39,596 bases of DNA from positions 1 through 39,596 of the IMG/VR virus record IMGVR_UViG_3300028024_000018, one strand, 5' to 3'. Source of the DNA: a virus. Below the pieces are notes generated by a model. The model was not told the DNA's origin and did no database searches. It saw only the letters and a program-made list of their open reading frames with translations. Shown here piece by piece: positions 17,090 to 23,723 of this stretch. The position numbers and the translations under genes are program-made. Positions within the stretch are counted from its first letter, which is position 1; each line of letters starts with the position of its first letter.

Positions 17090-18193
17090 TTAGCGGCCGC
17101 GCATCTTGTTCTTAAACATGGCTACAAATGCTTCTTGTGAGCCGTCGTTCTTGAACTTTTCTTGTAGCGCTTTCGCCTCTCGTGCGTTCTGTGTCTGTGC
17201 CTGACGTTTAGTGAAGCCAGGATCAGCCGCTTGTGAAACGCCCGATGTCAAAGTCTTACCAGTTGTGGGCTTTGCCTTCTTCTGGTCTTTAGCTTTTACC
17301 GCCTGATCGTATCTTGCTGCTTTCCACACTACTTCCAGCATACGTGCGTCGTTAAGACCATCCTGTTCCTCTGGTGTAAAGCCAGTTGTGTTCAGGTAGT
17401 CTTGCATCAGCTTCTGGTCACGCTGCAATACTTCAGGGTTCTTCCACTGTGGAAACGTCTTGAACACGATTGCTCGTTGTTCCTTAAGATGTCTCTCAAT
17501 TGCTTGAGTGCGTTCTAGCTCCTCTTGCTTAAGAATCTGCTCTTGATTTGCCTTTGCGTGGGCCATCTGTTGCTGGAGTGCGCCGTAATATTCTTTCTGT
17601 CGAATATATTCAGCAGGATCGTTCTGCAATAATGCATTCCAATCAGGTTGTCGAGCAGTTGCCTGCTCATTCATAAAATTCTGATACTGTGCCAACAAGT
17701 TCTTGAGTACGTCTCGGTCCTTCTGATAGAAAGCCTTGACCTCATCCGCTTCTTTGCGCATTTCGGAAGCTTGATTGAACTTGTTCTCGGACGCACGGAA
17801 TTTCTGTGCATCGGCAATGAGTTCAGATTGCTTAACTTCGATTGTTTTTCCATCTACCTGAAGCTTGATTAGTGGCTCTTCCTCGCTGTCTTCAGTGTCA
17901 CTTGCGTTGGTATCGGTCGAATCGCTGTCAAGTTCTGCTGAGTCTAGGTCGGATGAGTCGTTATCAAGTTCACTAATGTCAACGATATCTGCATCTGCAT
18001 GGGCCTCTGTATCAGCCTGTGCTGTTGCTTGCTCAGGTTTGGATTCAACTGTGTCTGAATCGTTGCTGTGCTTCTCGTTGAAATAGCGGATAAAGTCATT
18101 CTCGCTAAGGGCACCGCCAACATTACCGCCTTGAACTTCTTGGGTTGCGCTTCCAATTGGTTCGCTGGTAGGTGAATTATTTTCTGGTGACAT
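17090..18193 (-). CDS. Scaffold-like head assembly protein
   Basis: A 367-residue protein from the chosen ATG at 18193 (M-S-P-E-N-N-S-P-T), which has AAGGA upstream. A longer frame to 18259 would overlap terL and lacks a ribosome site. Residues about 30-115 are a disordered acidic segment (D-N-D-S-S-D-L-D-S-A-E-L-D-S-D). Then a short fold (I-K-L-Q-V-D-G-K-T-I-E-V-K-Q-S-E-L), long helices with coiled-coil character (E-M-R-K-E-A-D-E-V-K-A-F-Y-Q-K-D-R-D-V-L-K) and a basic tail (M-F-K-N-K-M-R-G-R). Acidic, helical, basic-tailed proteins just before capsid genes are usually scaffolds. The role is inferred from this architecture. Confidence 0.75.
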   Translation of the reverse strand: MSPENNSPTSEPIGSATQEVQGGNVGGALSENDFIRYFNEKHSNDSDTVESKPEQATAQADTEAHADADIVDISELDNDSSDLDSAELDSDSTDTNASDTEDSEEEPLIKLQVDGKTIEVKQSELIADAQKFRASENKFNQASEMRKEADEVKAFYQKDRDVLKNLLAQYQNFMNEQATARQPDWNALLQNDPAEYIRQKEYYGALQQQMAHAKANQEQILKQEELERTQAIERHLKEQRAIVFKTFPQWKNPEVLQRDQKLMQDYLNTTGFTPEEQDGLNDARMLEVVWKAARYDQAVKAKDQKKAKPTTGKTLTSGVSQAADPGFTKRQAQTQNAREAKALQEKFKNDGSQEAFVAMFKNKMRGR

Positions 18194-18215
18194 ATTATTT
18201 ATATTCCTTTTTTTG

Positions 18216-19667
18216 TCATTTGAATACCGTATGGTTACGGCGTATTGGTTGACCGGCATACTTGTTTTTCATGGTGTCGGTCAGCTTTTCTCTCACGAGT
18301 GCCAGATAGCGAAATGCATCTGCTCCGTGACTGAAAATATCGTGGACGACTTCACCTAGTGAGCCGTCGCTGTTTTCTTTGTATCTGTAGCGTTTCAAGC
18401 ACTCAAGCAGCTTTGTGCAGTCTTGGTCTATCCACAGCGTTGGGAACATCATGCGCGCTGCTCGGATACCAACGTCTGGGTTGCTCCCTGGCATAATCTC
18501 AGTGGACCACCCGAAGTTCTTCATGTACGAGTCAACCGTGTTGCCCGTCATGTCGTGATGTGCCGCGTCGTGTGGCAAGTAGACTTTCCCCCAGCTTGTT
18601 ACGCTGTTTAGCTTGCCCCATTCACGAATCTGTTCGTTATACCAAGCAACGTTCTTATTGCGGTTCTCGATATAGCCAACAATGCGGACTTCGCTCAGGT
18701 GTGTCTGCGCTAAGATAATTGCAGTGTTGTCAGCCCAGCCCAAGTCCCATATCTGGTAGACAGGCTTCTGCGGATCAACTGCAACTCGTGTGATACGGTT
18801 TTGTTCTTGTGCCTGCGAGTACTCGTTGAAGTACACGGAGCCGATCAGTGCTGGCAGTACCTTGCCTTCCCAAATCCATTCATACTGGTCAACAGGCAAG
18901 CGTGCCTTGTCTTCAAGGCGTTCCTCGTCAATTGCGTCGATGAACCAAGGGTTATGCTTGAAGTTGACCCAGATGTCACAAACGCGGTCGCTCTTGGTGA
19001 GCACGTAGCGTTGATACACTGCGTCGCTGTCTTGCTGCGGGTTCCATGTAAAGAAGAAGCGTGCTCCTTCATTACGGACAATGGTTGGAATCAAGATTTG
19101 CAGCGAGCGCTCTGTAAGTGCTCGTGCTTCTTCGCCCCAACAAATGTCAACGTCTGAGAACGACTTGATGTTTTCTACTGTCTGATCGCGCAAGCCCTTG
19201 AACATAAAGATAGAGCCGTTCTTGCCTCGTATCTCGTTCTCGGTCGAATCCTCGAAGTAGCTTTCGAGTCCGAGCTTCTCGATCATCTTCTTAAGGGTTG
19301 CGTAGACGGACTGCTTGATGCTGTTCTGCACTTCTCGGAAGCACAAGATGCGAACTGGTGTGTAGTAGGACATCAGCAGCAGAACCAAGCCTGTTGTGTC
19401 TGTTTTCATACCTGCACGTCCACCACGCATGGAAACGAAACGGTAGCTTCGATCAAACAGAGGCATGAAGTTCTCTGTTATCGTAATGCCGTTGTCGTAC
19501 TCCATCCCTTCTAGCTTGTTGCCGAAGGCGTCGATCACGTAAAGAAGCCGTACTTTGCGTGATGCCTCGAATACGCCTATGCGGAATTGGCGGGGCTTTT
19601 GTACTGCGTCTAAATCTTTGTGGGTTTGCTCAATGACCTCAAGACGCTTTAGTAGCGCCTTGTTCAT
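18216..19667 (-). CDS. terL: Terminase large subunit
   Basis: The 483-residue DNA-packaging motor and nuclease. The ATPase domain has a Walker A-like R-G-G-R-A-G-M-K-T-D (81-90), a deviant spacing common in Terminase_3-type proteins. Walker B is V-D-I-C-W-G-E-E-A-R (173-182) and motif III T-W-N-P-Q near 207. The C-terminal nuclease domain shows W-D-L-G-W-A-D-N (about 307-314), H-D-A-A-H-H-D (about 366-372) and V-H-D-I-F-S-H-G-A-D-A-F-R-Y (441-454), supplying the acidic metal ligands. The ATG overlaps the terS stop (ATGA at 19664-19667). This is the best-supported virion gene in the window. Confidence 0.95.
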   Translation of the reverse strand: MNKALLKRLEVIEQTHKDLDAVQKPRQFRIGVFEASRKVRLLYVIDAFGNKLEGMEYDNGITITENFMPLFDRSYRFVSMRGGRAGMKTDTTGLVLLLMSYYTPVRILCFREVQNSIKQSVYATLKKMIEKLGLESYFEDSTENEIRGKNGSIFMFKGLRDQTVENIKSFSDVDICWGEEARALTERSLQILIPTIVRNEGARFFFTWNPQQDSDAVYQRYVLTKSDRVCDIWVNFKHNPWFIDAIDEERLEDKARLPVDQYEWIWEGKVLPALIGSVYFNEYSQAQEQNRITRVAVDPQKPVYQIWDLGWADNTAIILAQTHLSEVRIVGYIENRNKNVAWYNEQIREWGKLNSVTSWGKVYLPHDAAHHDMTGNTVDSYMKNFGWSTEIMPGSNPDVGIRAARMMFPTLWIDQDCTKLLECLKRYRYKENSDGSLGEVVHDIFSHGADAFRYLALVREKLTDTMKNKYAGQPIRRNHTVFK

Positions 19668-20128
19668 TCAGTGGCCTCAGGTGGATTTAATCGACGTGAT
19701 TCCGCTTCTGCTTCCAGTGCTTCAATGCGTTCAACGAGTACGCTTTGCTCGTACACTGTTGCTGTGTTCTTGATCTGGTTGATGATCTCGCTGCCTTCGT
19801 CGGGTGATAGTTCGCCCTTTGAGACAGCTTCAATGATCAGCTCGCACTTTTCGTGGAACGGCAGCTTGCGATCATATTGGAACGTGGTGTTTGGGAGTTT
19901 GCTGCGTGTGGTAGGCACTGCTGTCTTCAGGAACAACTCCATCATGTCTGGGTTGTTTGCCTGAAATGCCTCGGTGACGATGTACTCGTACAGATCGTCC
20001 TCGTTGTATCCCATTACCTTTTTCAAGGCTGCTAGGGAACGAGTCTTTGATGACTTACCGCGTGTGTTGCCGGGTGTTGGCTGGTTCGTCGGGGAAAATG
20101 CGTTTGTTGGCGCTTTACTGTTGCTCAT
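19664..20128 (-). CDS. terS: Terminase small subunit (probable)
   Basis: A 154-residue protein that probably recognises phage DNA for packaging. The N-terminal 30 residues are basic and disordered (T-R-G-K-S-S-K-T-R-S). A helical core follows (L-A-A-L-K-K-V-M-G-Y-N-E-D-D-L-Y-E-Y-I-V-T-E-A). The C-terminal helix K-G-E-L-S-P-D-E-G-S-E-I-I-N-Q-I-K-N ... L-V-E-R-I-E-A-L-E-A-E is typical of small terminase-associated proteins. It is coupled to terL by a 4-bp overlap and is the first gene of the leftward virion operon, behind a terminator and a CTAGCTAAATAA element. The call is mainly from context. Confidence 0.8.
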   Translation of the reverse strand: MSNSKAPTNAFSPTNQPTPGNTRGKSSKTRSLAALKKVMGYNEDDLYEYIVTEAFQANNPDMMELFLKTAVPTTRSKLPNTTFQYDRKLPFHEKCELIIEAVSKGELSPDEGSEIINQIKNTATVYEQSVLVERIEALEAEAESRRLNPPEATE

Positions 20129-20180
20129 CTAGTGTCCTGCTGTGGCCGCCCATGCAGGTGGACCAAGTGGTTTAGACACT

Positions 20181-20192
20181 TATTTAGCTAGA
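20181..20192 (-). promoter_or_regulatory. CTAGCTAAATAA element upstream of terS (candidate late promoter)
   Basis: It lies 53 bp before the terS ATG and directly after a strong terminator. With TTGCGA starting at 20212 (leftward) the spacing to TAAATA is 18 bp, a passable sigma70-type pair. The transcript start would be followed by AAGTG/CACTT, a small hairpin. The repeated 12-mer suggests a shared late signal. Confidence 0.5.
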
Positions 20193-20208
20193 TGAATCGC
20201 ACAGTCGC

Positions 20209-20235
20209 AAAAAAGGCCCCCAAACTGCGGGGGCC
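20209..20235 (-). terminator. Strong intrinsic terminator before virion operon
   Basis: GGCCCCC / GGGGGCC, 7 bp with a 7-base loop, followed on the leftward transcript by six U residues. It ends the membrane-protein/ardB transcript and insulates the terS promoter. Confidence 0.85.
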
Positions 20236-20256
20236 AACGAGGTACTACGAGGGTTC

Positions 20257-20574
20257 TTACAGCAAGTGCATTGCAAGCCAGAAACCAATGCCTACGCCAA
20301 ATCCGGTTATTACTAGGGGTATCAAGCGCAGAACGATAAACAGCGAAAAGCCAATAGCAATAAGCAGCGGTCTGACGACAAGCATGTAGCCGTAGTACAG
20401 ACCCACAGGCACCGCAAAGAGGCATTCAAAGAGTCGTTCACCCGGTGTTGCTGGTTGAAACAAGCCGTATATGCAGAAGAAGCCTATCGCAATGTAGAGC
20501 ACTAGCACATAGATCAGCGCCTGCTCGACTACTTCTTTCCACCAGTTATTTTGTGCTTGCGTCGCTGTTGTCAT
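20257..20574 (-). CDS. Small polytopic membrane protein (possible holin)
   Basis: A 105-residue protein with three or four hydrophobic spans: about 18-40 (L-I-Y-V-L-V-L-Y-I-A-I-G-F-F-C-I-Y-G-L-F), 48-66 (L-F-E-C-L-F-A-V-P-V-G-L-Y-Y-G-Y-M) and 70-102 (ending G-F-G-V-G-I-G-F-W-L-A-M-H-L-L). A short polar N-terminus holds W-W-K-E-V-V-E. AGGGGAAACGAG precedes the ATG. Size and topology would suit a holin, but there is no adjacent endolysin, so this is only a candidate. It lies alone between ardB and the terminator. Confidence 0.7.
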   Translation of the reverse strand: MTTATQAQNNWWKEVVEQALIYVLVLYIAIGFFCIYGLFQPATPGERLFECLFAVPVGLYYGYMLVVRPLLIAIGFSLFIVLRLIPLVITGFGVGIGFWLAMHLL

Positions 20575-20648
20575 CTCGTTTCCCCTTTTCTTAATTTATA
20601 TCTGGAGCCTACGCTTGCTATGGCTTAAATCAACAAAGAAAACCACGT

Positions 20649-21074
20649 TTAGTCAATAGCGCGGTATATGCTTCTCGCTTCTGGGTGCGTTGCTACATAG
20701 TCGCGCAGCTTGTCCCAATGCTCGATCAGCTTTTCGGTTAGCGCTTCGTCTTTTCCGCTCGCTTCCCACATGAGCGTGTTGAGTGCGAACAGGGTGAATA
20801 CGATGCCGGCCGCGTCGGCAGTCATTTCCCCGTCATAGTCGTTGGTAGTCACTTGCAGGCGAAACAATGCGGGGTTTGCTGGTGCAGCGAAGCCGCTGCC
20901 GTTGCTCAACGTGTAGAACTCCCAGTGGCCGCGTTGGTAGCTGTCAGGCGCTAGTTGCTGTGCGTAGTCGTACAGCATTGCTTCGCCTCGCATCATCAGC
21001 TTGGGGCCGAACAGCATGGGTAGGAAGCTCACACGTTGCGCTGTAGGTACTGCTGTAGCGGTGATCTTAGGCAT
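20649..21074 (-). CDS. ardB: ArdB/KlcA-type antirestriction protein
   Basis: A 141-residue protein that in its family blocks type I restriction enzymes, protecting incoming DNA. Motifs: R-V-S-F-L-P-M-L-F-G-P near 13-24, a Y..GHWEFYTLSNGSGF-like core, N-D-Y-D-G-E-M-T-A-D-A-A-G-I-V-F-T-L-F-A-L-N (the diagnostic G-E-M-S/T-A-D-A-A-G-I signature) and C-terminal L-R-D-Y-V-A-T-H-P-E-A-R-S-I-Y-R-A-I-D. The start at 21074 is chosen for its GGAG and agreement with family length; an upstream start would add 24 atypical residues. It stands between the BrnTA terminator and the membrane-protein gene as a defence-evasion moron. Confidence 0.93.
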   Translation of the reverse strand: MPKITATAVPTAQRVSFLPMLFGPKLMMRGEAMLYDYAQQLAPDSYQRGHWEFYTLSNGSGFAAPANPALFRLQVTTNDYDGEMTADAAGIVFTLFALNTLMWEASGKDEALTEKLIEHWDKLRDYVATHPEARSIYRAID

Positions 21075-21136
21075 TTCGTACTCCGTTGTTTTAGGAGCTT
21101 GAGGATAAAGTCTGCCAGTTTGCCAATCACCTAAAG

Positions 21137-21159
21137 AAAAAGGCACCCGTAGGTGCCTT
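21137..21159 (-). terminator. Terminator after brnTA
   Basis: AAGGCACC / GGTGCCTT, 8 bp with a 4-base loop, followed by UUUUUC on the leftward transcript. It separates brnTA from ardB. Confidence 0.85.
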
Positions 21160-21183
21160 ATGTGTTGCTGCTAACAGTGCCGA

Positions 21184-21378
21184 TCAGTGACCGCTCTTTT
21201 TACGTTTAGCGTCTAGCTCTGCTTTGACTTCGGGCCACGGACGCAGTTTTTTGAATTCATCATCGGTAAGTTCATATGTGTCTGAGTCCGCTGCAATGCC
21301 CTTTTGAATTGCTGCTTCTTCCTCGGGCGTATTCAGAATAAGCGTCTTACCCGACCTCGATTTAATTGAGTTGTTCAT
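21184..21378 (-). CDS. brnA: BrnA-type antitoxin
   Basis: The 64-residue antitoxin of a type II pair. BrnA proteins bind the BrnT RNase and repress their own promoter through a C-terminal DNA-binding domain. The sequence has T-P-E-E-E-A-A-I-Q-K-G-I-A-A-D-S-D-T-Y-E-L-T-D-D-E-F-K-K-L-R-P-W-P-E-V, the typical D-T-x-E-L-[ST]-D-x-[ED]-F segment. I chose the internal ATG at 21378 because it matches family length and overlaps brnT by 17 bp; the longer frame adds a Cys-rich stretch that is brnT in another frame. It is shorter than many BrnA proteins, so its DNA-binding tail may be reduced. Confidence 0.85.
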   Translation of the reverse strand: MNNSIKSRSGKTLILNTPEEEAAIQKGIAADSDTYELTDDEFKKLRPWPEVKAELDAKRKKSGH

Positions 21379-21631
21379 AGCGCTGTTGCTCCCGTTTGTT
21401 AGCTTTGCGCAAGCTGATGATCCTCGCCCCGCCGTCTCTGTATGTGAACACGACACAGTACAGCCTAGCACCTATTGGAGCATAACCAATGTAACGTTGC
21501 TCGCTATAGGGAAAGCGGTCGTCTGGCTCCGCTTGCAGCTTGTCCCAGTCCAGCAGGTCAGCGGCTGCAAGGGACACGCCGTGTTTGGCAATGTTCGCCG
21601 CGTTTTTATTGGGGTCGTATGAAATGTCCAT
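21362..21631 (-). CDS. brnT: BrnT-type RNase toxin
   Basis: An 89-residue RelE-fold ribonuclease that halts translation when free of BrnA. Family features are clear: opening D-x-S-Y-D-P-N-K-N-A-A-N-I-A-K-H-G-V-S, then L-L-D-W-D, D-D-R-F-P-Y-S-E-Q-R-Y-I-G-Y, L-Y-C-V-V-F-T-Y-R-D-G-G-A-R-I-I-S-L-R-K-A-N-K-R-E-Q-Q-R-Y. The R-x-I-S-x-R-K-A-x-x-x-E-x-x-x-Y block is the catalytic signature. Toxin before antitoxin is the normal BrnTA order. The promoter must lie in 21632-21672, back to back with the LexA-controlled plus-strand promoter. Confidence 0.93.
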   Translation of the reverse strand: MDISYDPNKNAANIAKHGVSLAAADLLDWDKLQAEPDDRFPYSEQRYIGYAPIGARLYCVVFTYRDGGARIISLRKANKREQQRYEQLN

Positions 21632-21672
21632 GCCGAGAGTTTACGAGCATGGTGGTGCCAATCAAGCAAAGG

Positions 21673-21701
21673 TTGACAGCGCACTACTGTATGGTTGTAC
21701 A
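21673..21701 (+). promoter_or_regulatory. Sigma70 promoter of the SOS-linked gene
   Basis: TTGACA (21673-21678), 17-bp spacer, TGTACA (21696-21701). The -35 is a perfect consensus. The LexA box covers the -10 element, so LexA would block polymerase directly. The predicted start leaves a very short leader before the ATG at 21710. Confidence 0.75.
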
Positions 21702-21704
21702 GTA
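21685..21704 (+). promoter_or_regulatory. LexA box (SOS operator)
   Basis: TACTGTATGGTTGTACAGTA, containing CTGT-N8-ACAG, the LexA consensus of gamma- and betaproteobacteria. It sits in a longer 9-bp perfect inverted repeat (21682-21690 / 21699-21707) and overlaps the -10 box. Confidence 0.85.
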
Positions 21705-21709
21705 GTGGA

Positions 21710-21964
21710 ATGGACCAAACCGACCTGTTGGAGTTCTGGGCCGAGCGTGCTGCGATCATGCAGTTCGACGCCGGTATTGCTCGACCTGATGCAGATTTTT
21801 ATGCTGCGATCTTGACTCGTAAGCTAGCGGATAGGCATGGCATCGAGATACGGCACCACTGGCTGCGGTCGATCACGCGCATGGCGGGTGCGGAATGGTC
21901 GGACGACAAAGGAAAAGTTGTTGTGAAGCGGGAAGAATATTTCCCGCCTCAGTTTAGAGGCTAA
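21710..21964 (+). CDS. SOS-controlled small protein, unknown function
   Basis: An 84-residue protein from ATG 21710 (M-D-Q-T-D-L-L-E-F-W-A-E-R-A-A-I-M-Q-F-D-A-G-I-A-R-P-D-A). This E-R-A-A-I-x-x-F-D-[AG]-G-x-x-R opening is one I know from small proteins scattered through proteobacterial phages and islands, without a firm function. The middle (H-H-W-L-R-S-I-T-R-M-A-G-A-E-W-S-D-D) is Trp- and Arg-rich. An earlier in-frame ATG at 21695 lies inside the promoter and is rejected. Its operator makes it a candidate induction factor (antirepressor, excisionase or replication switch), but the sequence does not show which. Confidence 0.8.
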   Translation: MDQTDLLEFWAERAAIMQFDAGIARPDADFYAAILTRKLADRHGIEIRHHWLRSITRMAGAEWSDDKGKVVVKREEYFPPQFRG

Positions 21965-21970
21965 CGAGGG

Positions 21971-22225
21971 TTAGCGCAGAAAGAAAATAAAAGCTACCAA
22001 GGTTGTCCAAATGACAGCAGGCGCAGACATTAGCGCCAGCTCTGTTCGCGTCAGCGTGATGTACGGACACTCAGCGTAGCTTCTATCTAGCTCCTCCATC
22101 TCTTCTTTCCACTTGATCTGTTCTTTGGTTAGTTCGCTTTCATCTGGACTCTGCCAATAATCCGGCAAGAAGTCGCTACTTCGCAATTTTCTGGAAGAAG
22201 CGAACCCGTTTCCTATAATGCTCAT
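21971..22225 (-). CDS. Small protein with C-terminal membrane anchor
   Basis: An 84-residue protein of unknown function. Residues 1-55 are polar and charged (W-K-E-E-M-E-E-L-D-R-S-Y-A-E-C-P-Y). Residues about 60-83 (T-E-L-A-L-M-S-A-P-A-V-I-W-T-T-L-V-A-F-I-F-F-L-R) form one span at the extreme C-terminus. It is the last gene of a four-gene leftward operon and starts within the stop of the previous gene (TAATG at 22223-22227). It could be a tail-anchored lysis or host-interaction factor. No family recognised. Confidence 0.75.
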   Translation of the reverse strand: MSIIGNGFASSRKLRSSDFLPDYWQSPDESELTKEQIKWKEEMEELDRSYAECPYITLTRTELALMSAPAVIWTTLVAFIFFLR

Positions 22226-22413
22226 TATTCGCCTCGCTTACCAGTCTGGTTAGCGTGCTGCACGAACTTGTCTGCCGCCGAGAAGAAGTCTGCAAACGCC
22301 GCTTCTAGGCGTTCTCGTTCGCCCGGGTTGCTAGCAAAGTAGTGTGAGCATTCCATGCAGTCGCAGAATGGAGGGGAGCCGGGGTCATGCACTCCGAAGC
22401 TTTGAGTTGTCAT
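22225..22413 (-). CDS. Small Cys-containing protein, unknown function
   Basis: A 62-residue protein with P-P-F-C-D-C-M-E-C-S-H-Y-F near the N-terminus (C-D-C-M-E-C plus His, a possible metal site). An acidic amphipathic helix follows (E-R-E-R-L-E-A-A-F-A-D-F-F-S-A-A-D-K-F-V-Q-H-A). Start and stop both overlap neighbours (ATGA with the upstream gene, TAATG with the downstream gene), which strongly supports it as a real gene. Function unknown. Confidence 0.75.
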   Translation of the reverse strand: MTTQSFGVHDPGSPPFCDCMECSHYFASNPGERERLEAAFADFFSAADKFVQHANQTGKRGE

Positions 22414-22670
22414 TTGATACCTCGCTTCGTAGCCTTACTGGTCGTTGCTCTCTTTGTTGCAGCCTTTGGCTTTACTTGATCTGCGGCGTGTTGTGCCAGC
22501 ACAGCAAGAGCGTGTTCCAACGCTCCGACGCGGGTGTTCATCGTGTCGATGCCTTTCACCATCCGCGCAAGCATCTCTTCCATTGGAGCACTGCCCAGTT
22601 CCTGCCATGTTTCTGATTGTGCTTCGATCAAACCGCGTGGCTTACCATTCATGTTGTACTGGCTACCCAT
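22410..22670 (-). CDS. Small helical protein with Lys/Arg-rich tail
   Basis: An 86-residue protein. A central heptad-like helix (M-E-E-M-L-A-R-M-V-K-G-I-D-T-M-N-T-R-V-G-A-L-E-H-A-L-A-V-L) suggests coiled-coil oligomerisation. The C-terminus (K-P-K-A-A-T-K-R-A-T-T-S-K-A-T-K-R-G-I-K) is basic and histone-tail-like, so nucleic-acid binding is possible. It overlaps genes on both sides by stop/start fusion. No family recognised. Confidence 0.75.
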   Translation of the reverse strand: MGSQYNMNGKPRGLIEAQSETWQELGSAPMEEMLARMVKGIDTMNTRVGALEHALAVLAQHAADQVKPKAATKRATTSKATKRGIK

Positions 22671-22804
22671 TATTTTGTTTCTCCTTTGTTCTTGTTCTTG
22701 TCTTTGTTATACGGACCGCGAGTTTTACCTAGCTTGGCCTGTCGCATCTTTTCGATAGATTCTGGCGTGTGTTTGACGCCTTTCCTGTTACCTGTTTTGT
22801 TCAT
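22670..22804 (-). CDS. 44-residue NUMOD3-like basic peptide
   Basis: A short frame, ATG 22804 to TAA 22670, encoding M-N-K-T-G-N-R-K-G-V-K-H-T-P-E-S-I-E-K-M-R-Q-A-K-L-G-K-T-R-G, then a Lys/Asn tail. The H-T-P-E-S-I-E-K-M-R-Q-A-K-L-G segment is a single NUMOD3 DNA-binding motif, as in homing endonuclease tails, but here it stands alone. Its stop overlaps the next start (TAATG), and it is the first gene of the operon. GAGGC precedes the ATG. It may be a solo DNA-binding peptide or the remnant of a homing nuclease. Confidence 0.72.
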   Translation of the reverse strand: MNKTGNRKGVKHTPESIEKMRQAKLGKTRGPYNKDKNKNKGETK

Positions 22805-22827
22805 TGAGGCTCCTATAACTCACCCTG

Positions 22828-22842
22828 TATTTATGTTGTAGG
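22828..22842 (-). promoter_or_regulatory. CCTACAACATAAATA element (leftward)
   Basis: A 15-mer identical to the one before the 25977 operon (25911-25925), found 24 bp upstream of the 22804 start. Probably part of the promoter for the four-gene leftward operon. No clear -35. Confidence 0.45.
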
Positions 22843-22916
22843 TTCACGAGCAACCCCGCCCTTCGGGTAAATAATCAGATACATCTGGTTACGGAGACCG
22901 GTGGCAGGAGTTTTAT

Positions 22917-23336
22917 ATGGGTGACATGCAAAGCTGGAATGGCGTAGACCGCCGTAGATCAGCGATTGAAGTAGCGGAAGACGCCGCAGATACAGCAGAC
23001 GGCGCTAAGATTGATTTAGCCAATCACGTCGTGGAATGTTCCGCGAGGTATAACGTGCTGAATGGCAAGGTCGAGCTTCAAAGCAAGCAGCTTGCGACGC
23101 AGGGTAAGCAGCTTGACAAGGTAGTTGAAGCAGTGGATAAGATTGACGACAAGCTAGACAGCATCATCGACAAGTTCAACGACAGGATGGACGCTAAGGT
23201 CGCTGAGATTCGCAGAGAGATGGACGAGGTAGCCAAGCAAGGGAACGAGCGCTACAGTCATGCGCTCATTGCCGTAATCTCGGTTCTGTGTGCGGTGATT
23301 GGTTGGGGCGTCGATCACTTCAACGTCTTCAAATAA
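22917..23336 (+). CDS. Coiled-coil protein with C-terminal transmembrane anchor (XhlA/holin-like candidate)
   Basis: A 139-residue protein. Residues about 45-108 are a long coiled coil (Q-L-D-K-V-V-E-A-V-D-K-I-D-D-K-L-D-S-I-I-D-K-F-N-D-R-M). Residues about 115-135 (A-L-I-A-V-I-S-V-L-C-A-V-I-G-W-G-V) are one membrane span near the C-terminus. This layout resembles haemolysin XhlA-type proteins that aid phage lysis. GGAG lies 7 bases before the ATG. It is a single plus-strand gene between two leftward operons, with TAAATAAT (22868) upstream. It is the best lysis candidate here, but unproven. Confidence 0.75.
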   Translation: MGDMQSWNGVDRRRSAIEVAEDAADTADGAKIDLANHVVECSARYNVLNGKVELQSKQLATQGKQLDKVVEAVDKIDDKLDSIIDKFNDRMDAKVAEIRREMDEVAKQGNERYSHALIAVISVLCAVIGWGVDHFNVFK

Positions 23337-23351
23337 CCCCTTACCGCTTGC

Positions 23352-23723
23352 CTATAGCTTGCTGGTGCGCTTGCCACGCTTAGTGACTGTCTGCGTAGCA
23401 GCGGGGTCAAGAGCCTCTTGGTCGCTCTCCGGTACGTTCTCAAACACCTGCTCAGCGTTCCCCATCTTAAACACGGTGAACTTATCCGTCTTGAATCTGG
23501 CATTGAGCCTTTCAGCCAAGTTGAAGGCGTGGCCTGGATTGCAAAACGATACCTTCTTGTACTTTGGGCCGGGATAGTCTGTTGCGCTGTTGCGTTCACG
23601 TAGATTGAACGGACGCCCTTCATAGAACACTGCGAAGACGGCGTGCGATTCCAAGATTTCTACCAAGAAATGCTTTTTGCTTGCTGGCATCACTGCCAGT
23701 ATGTTGGGTTTCGGTCTGCTCAT
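23352..23723 (-). CDS. Conserved phage protein of unknown function
   Basis: A 123-residue protein from ATG 23723. Its core ([13 protein letters not shown] ... [35 protein letters not shown]) is a pattern I recognise from uncharacterised phage proteins. The tail is basic ([12 protein letters not shown]). A frame reaching 23960 exists, but this start fuses with the stop of the upstream gene (ATGA at 23720-23723), so the short form is preferred. Confidence 0.75.
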   Translation of the reverse strand: MSRPKPNILAVMPASKKHFLVEILESHAVFAVFYEGRPFNLRERNSATDYPGPKYKKVSFCNPGHAFNLAERLNARFKTDKFTVFKMGNAEQVFENVPESDQEALDPAATQTVTKRGKRTSKL

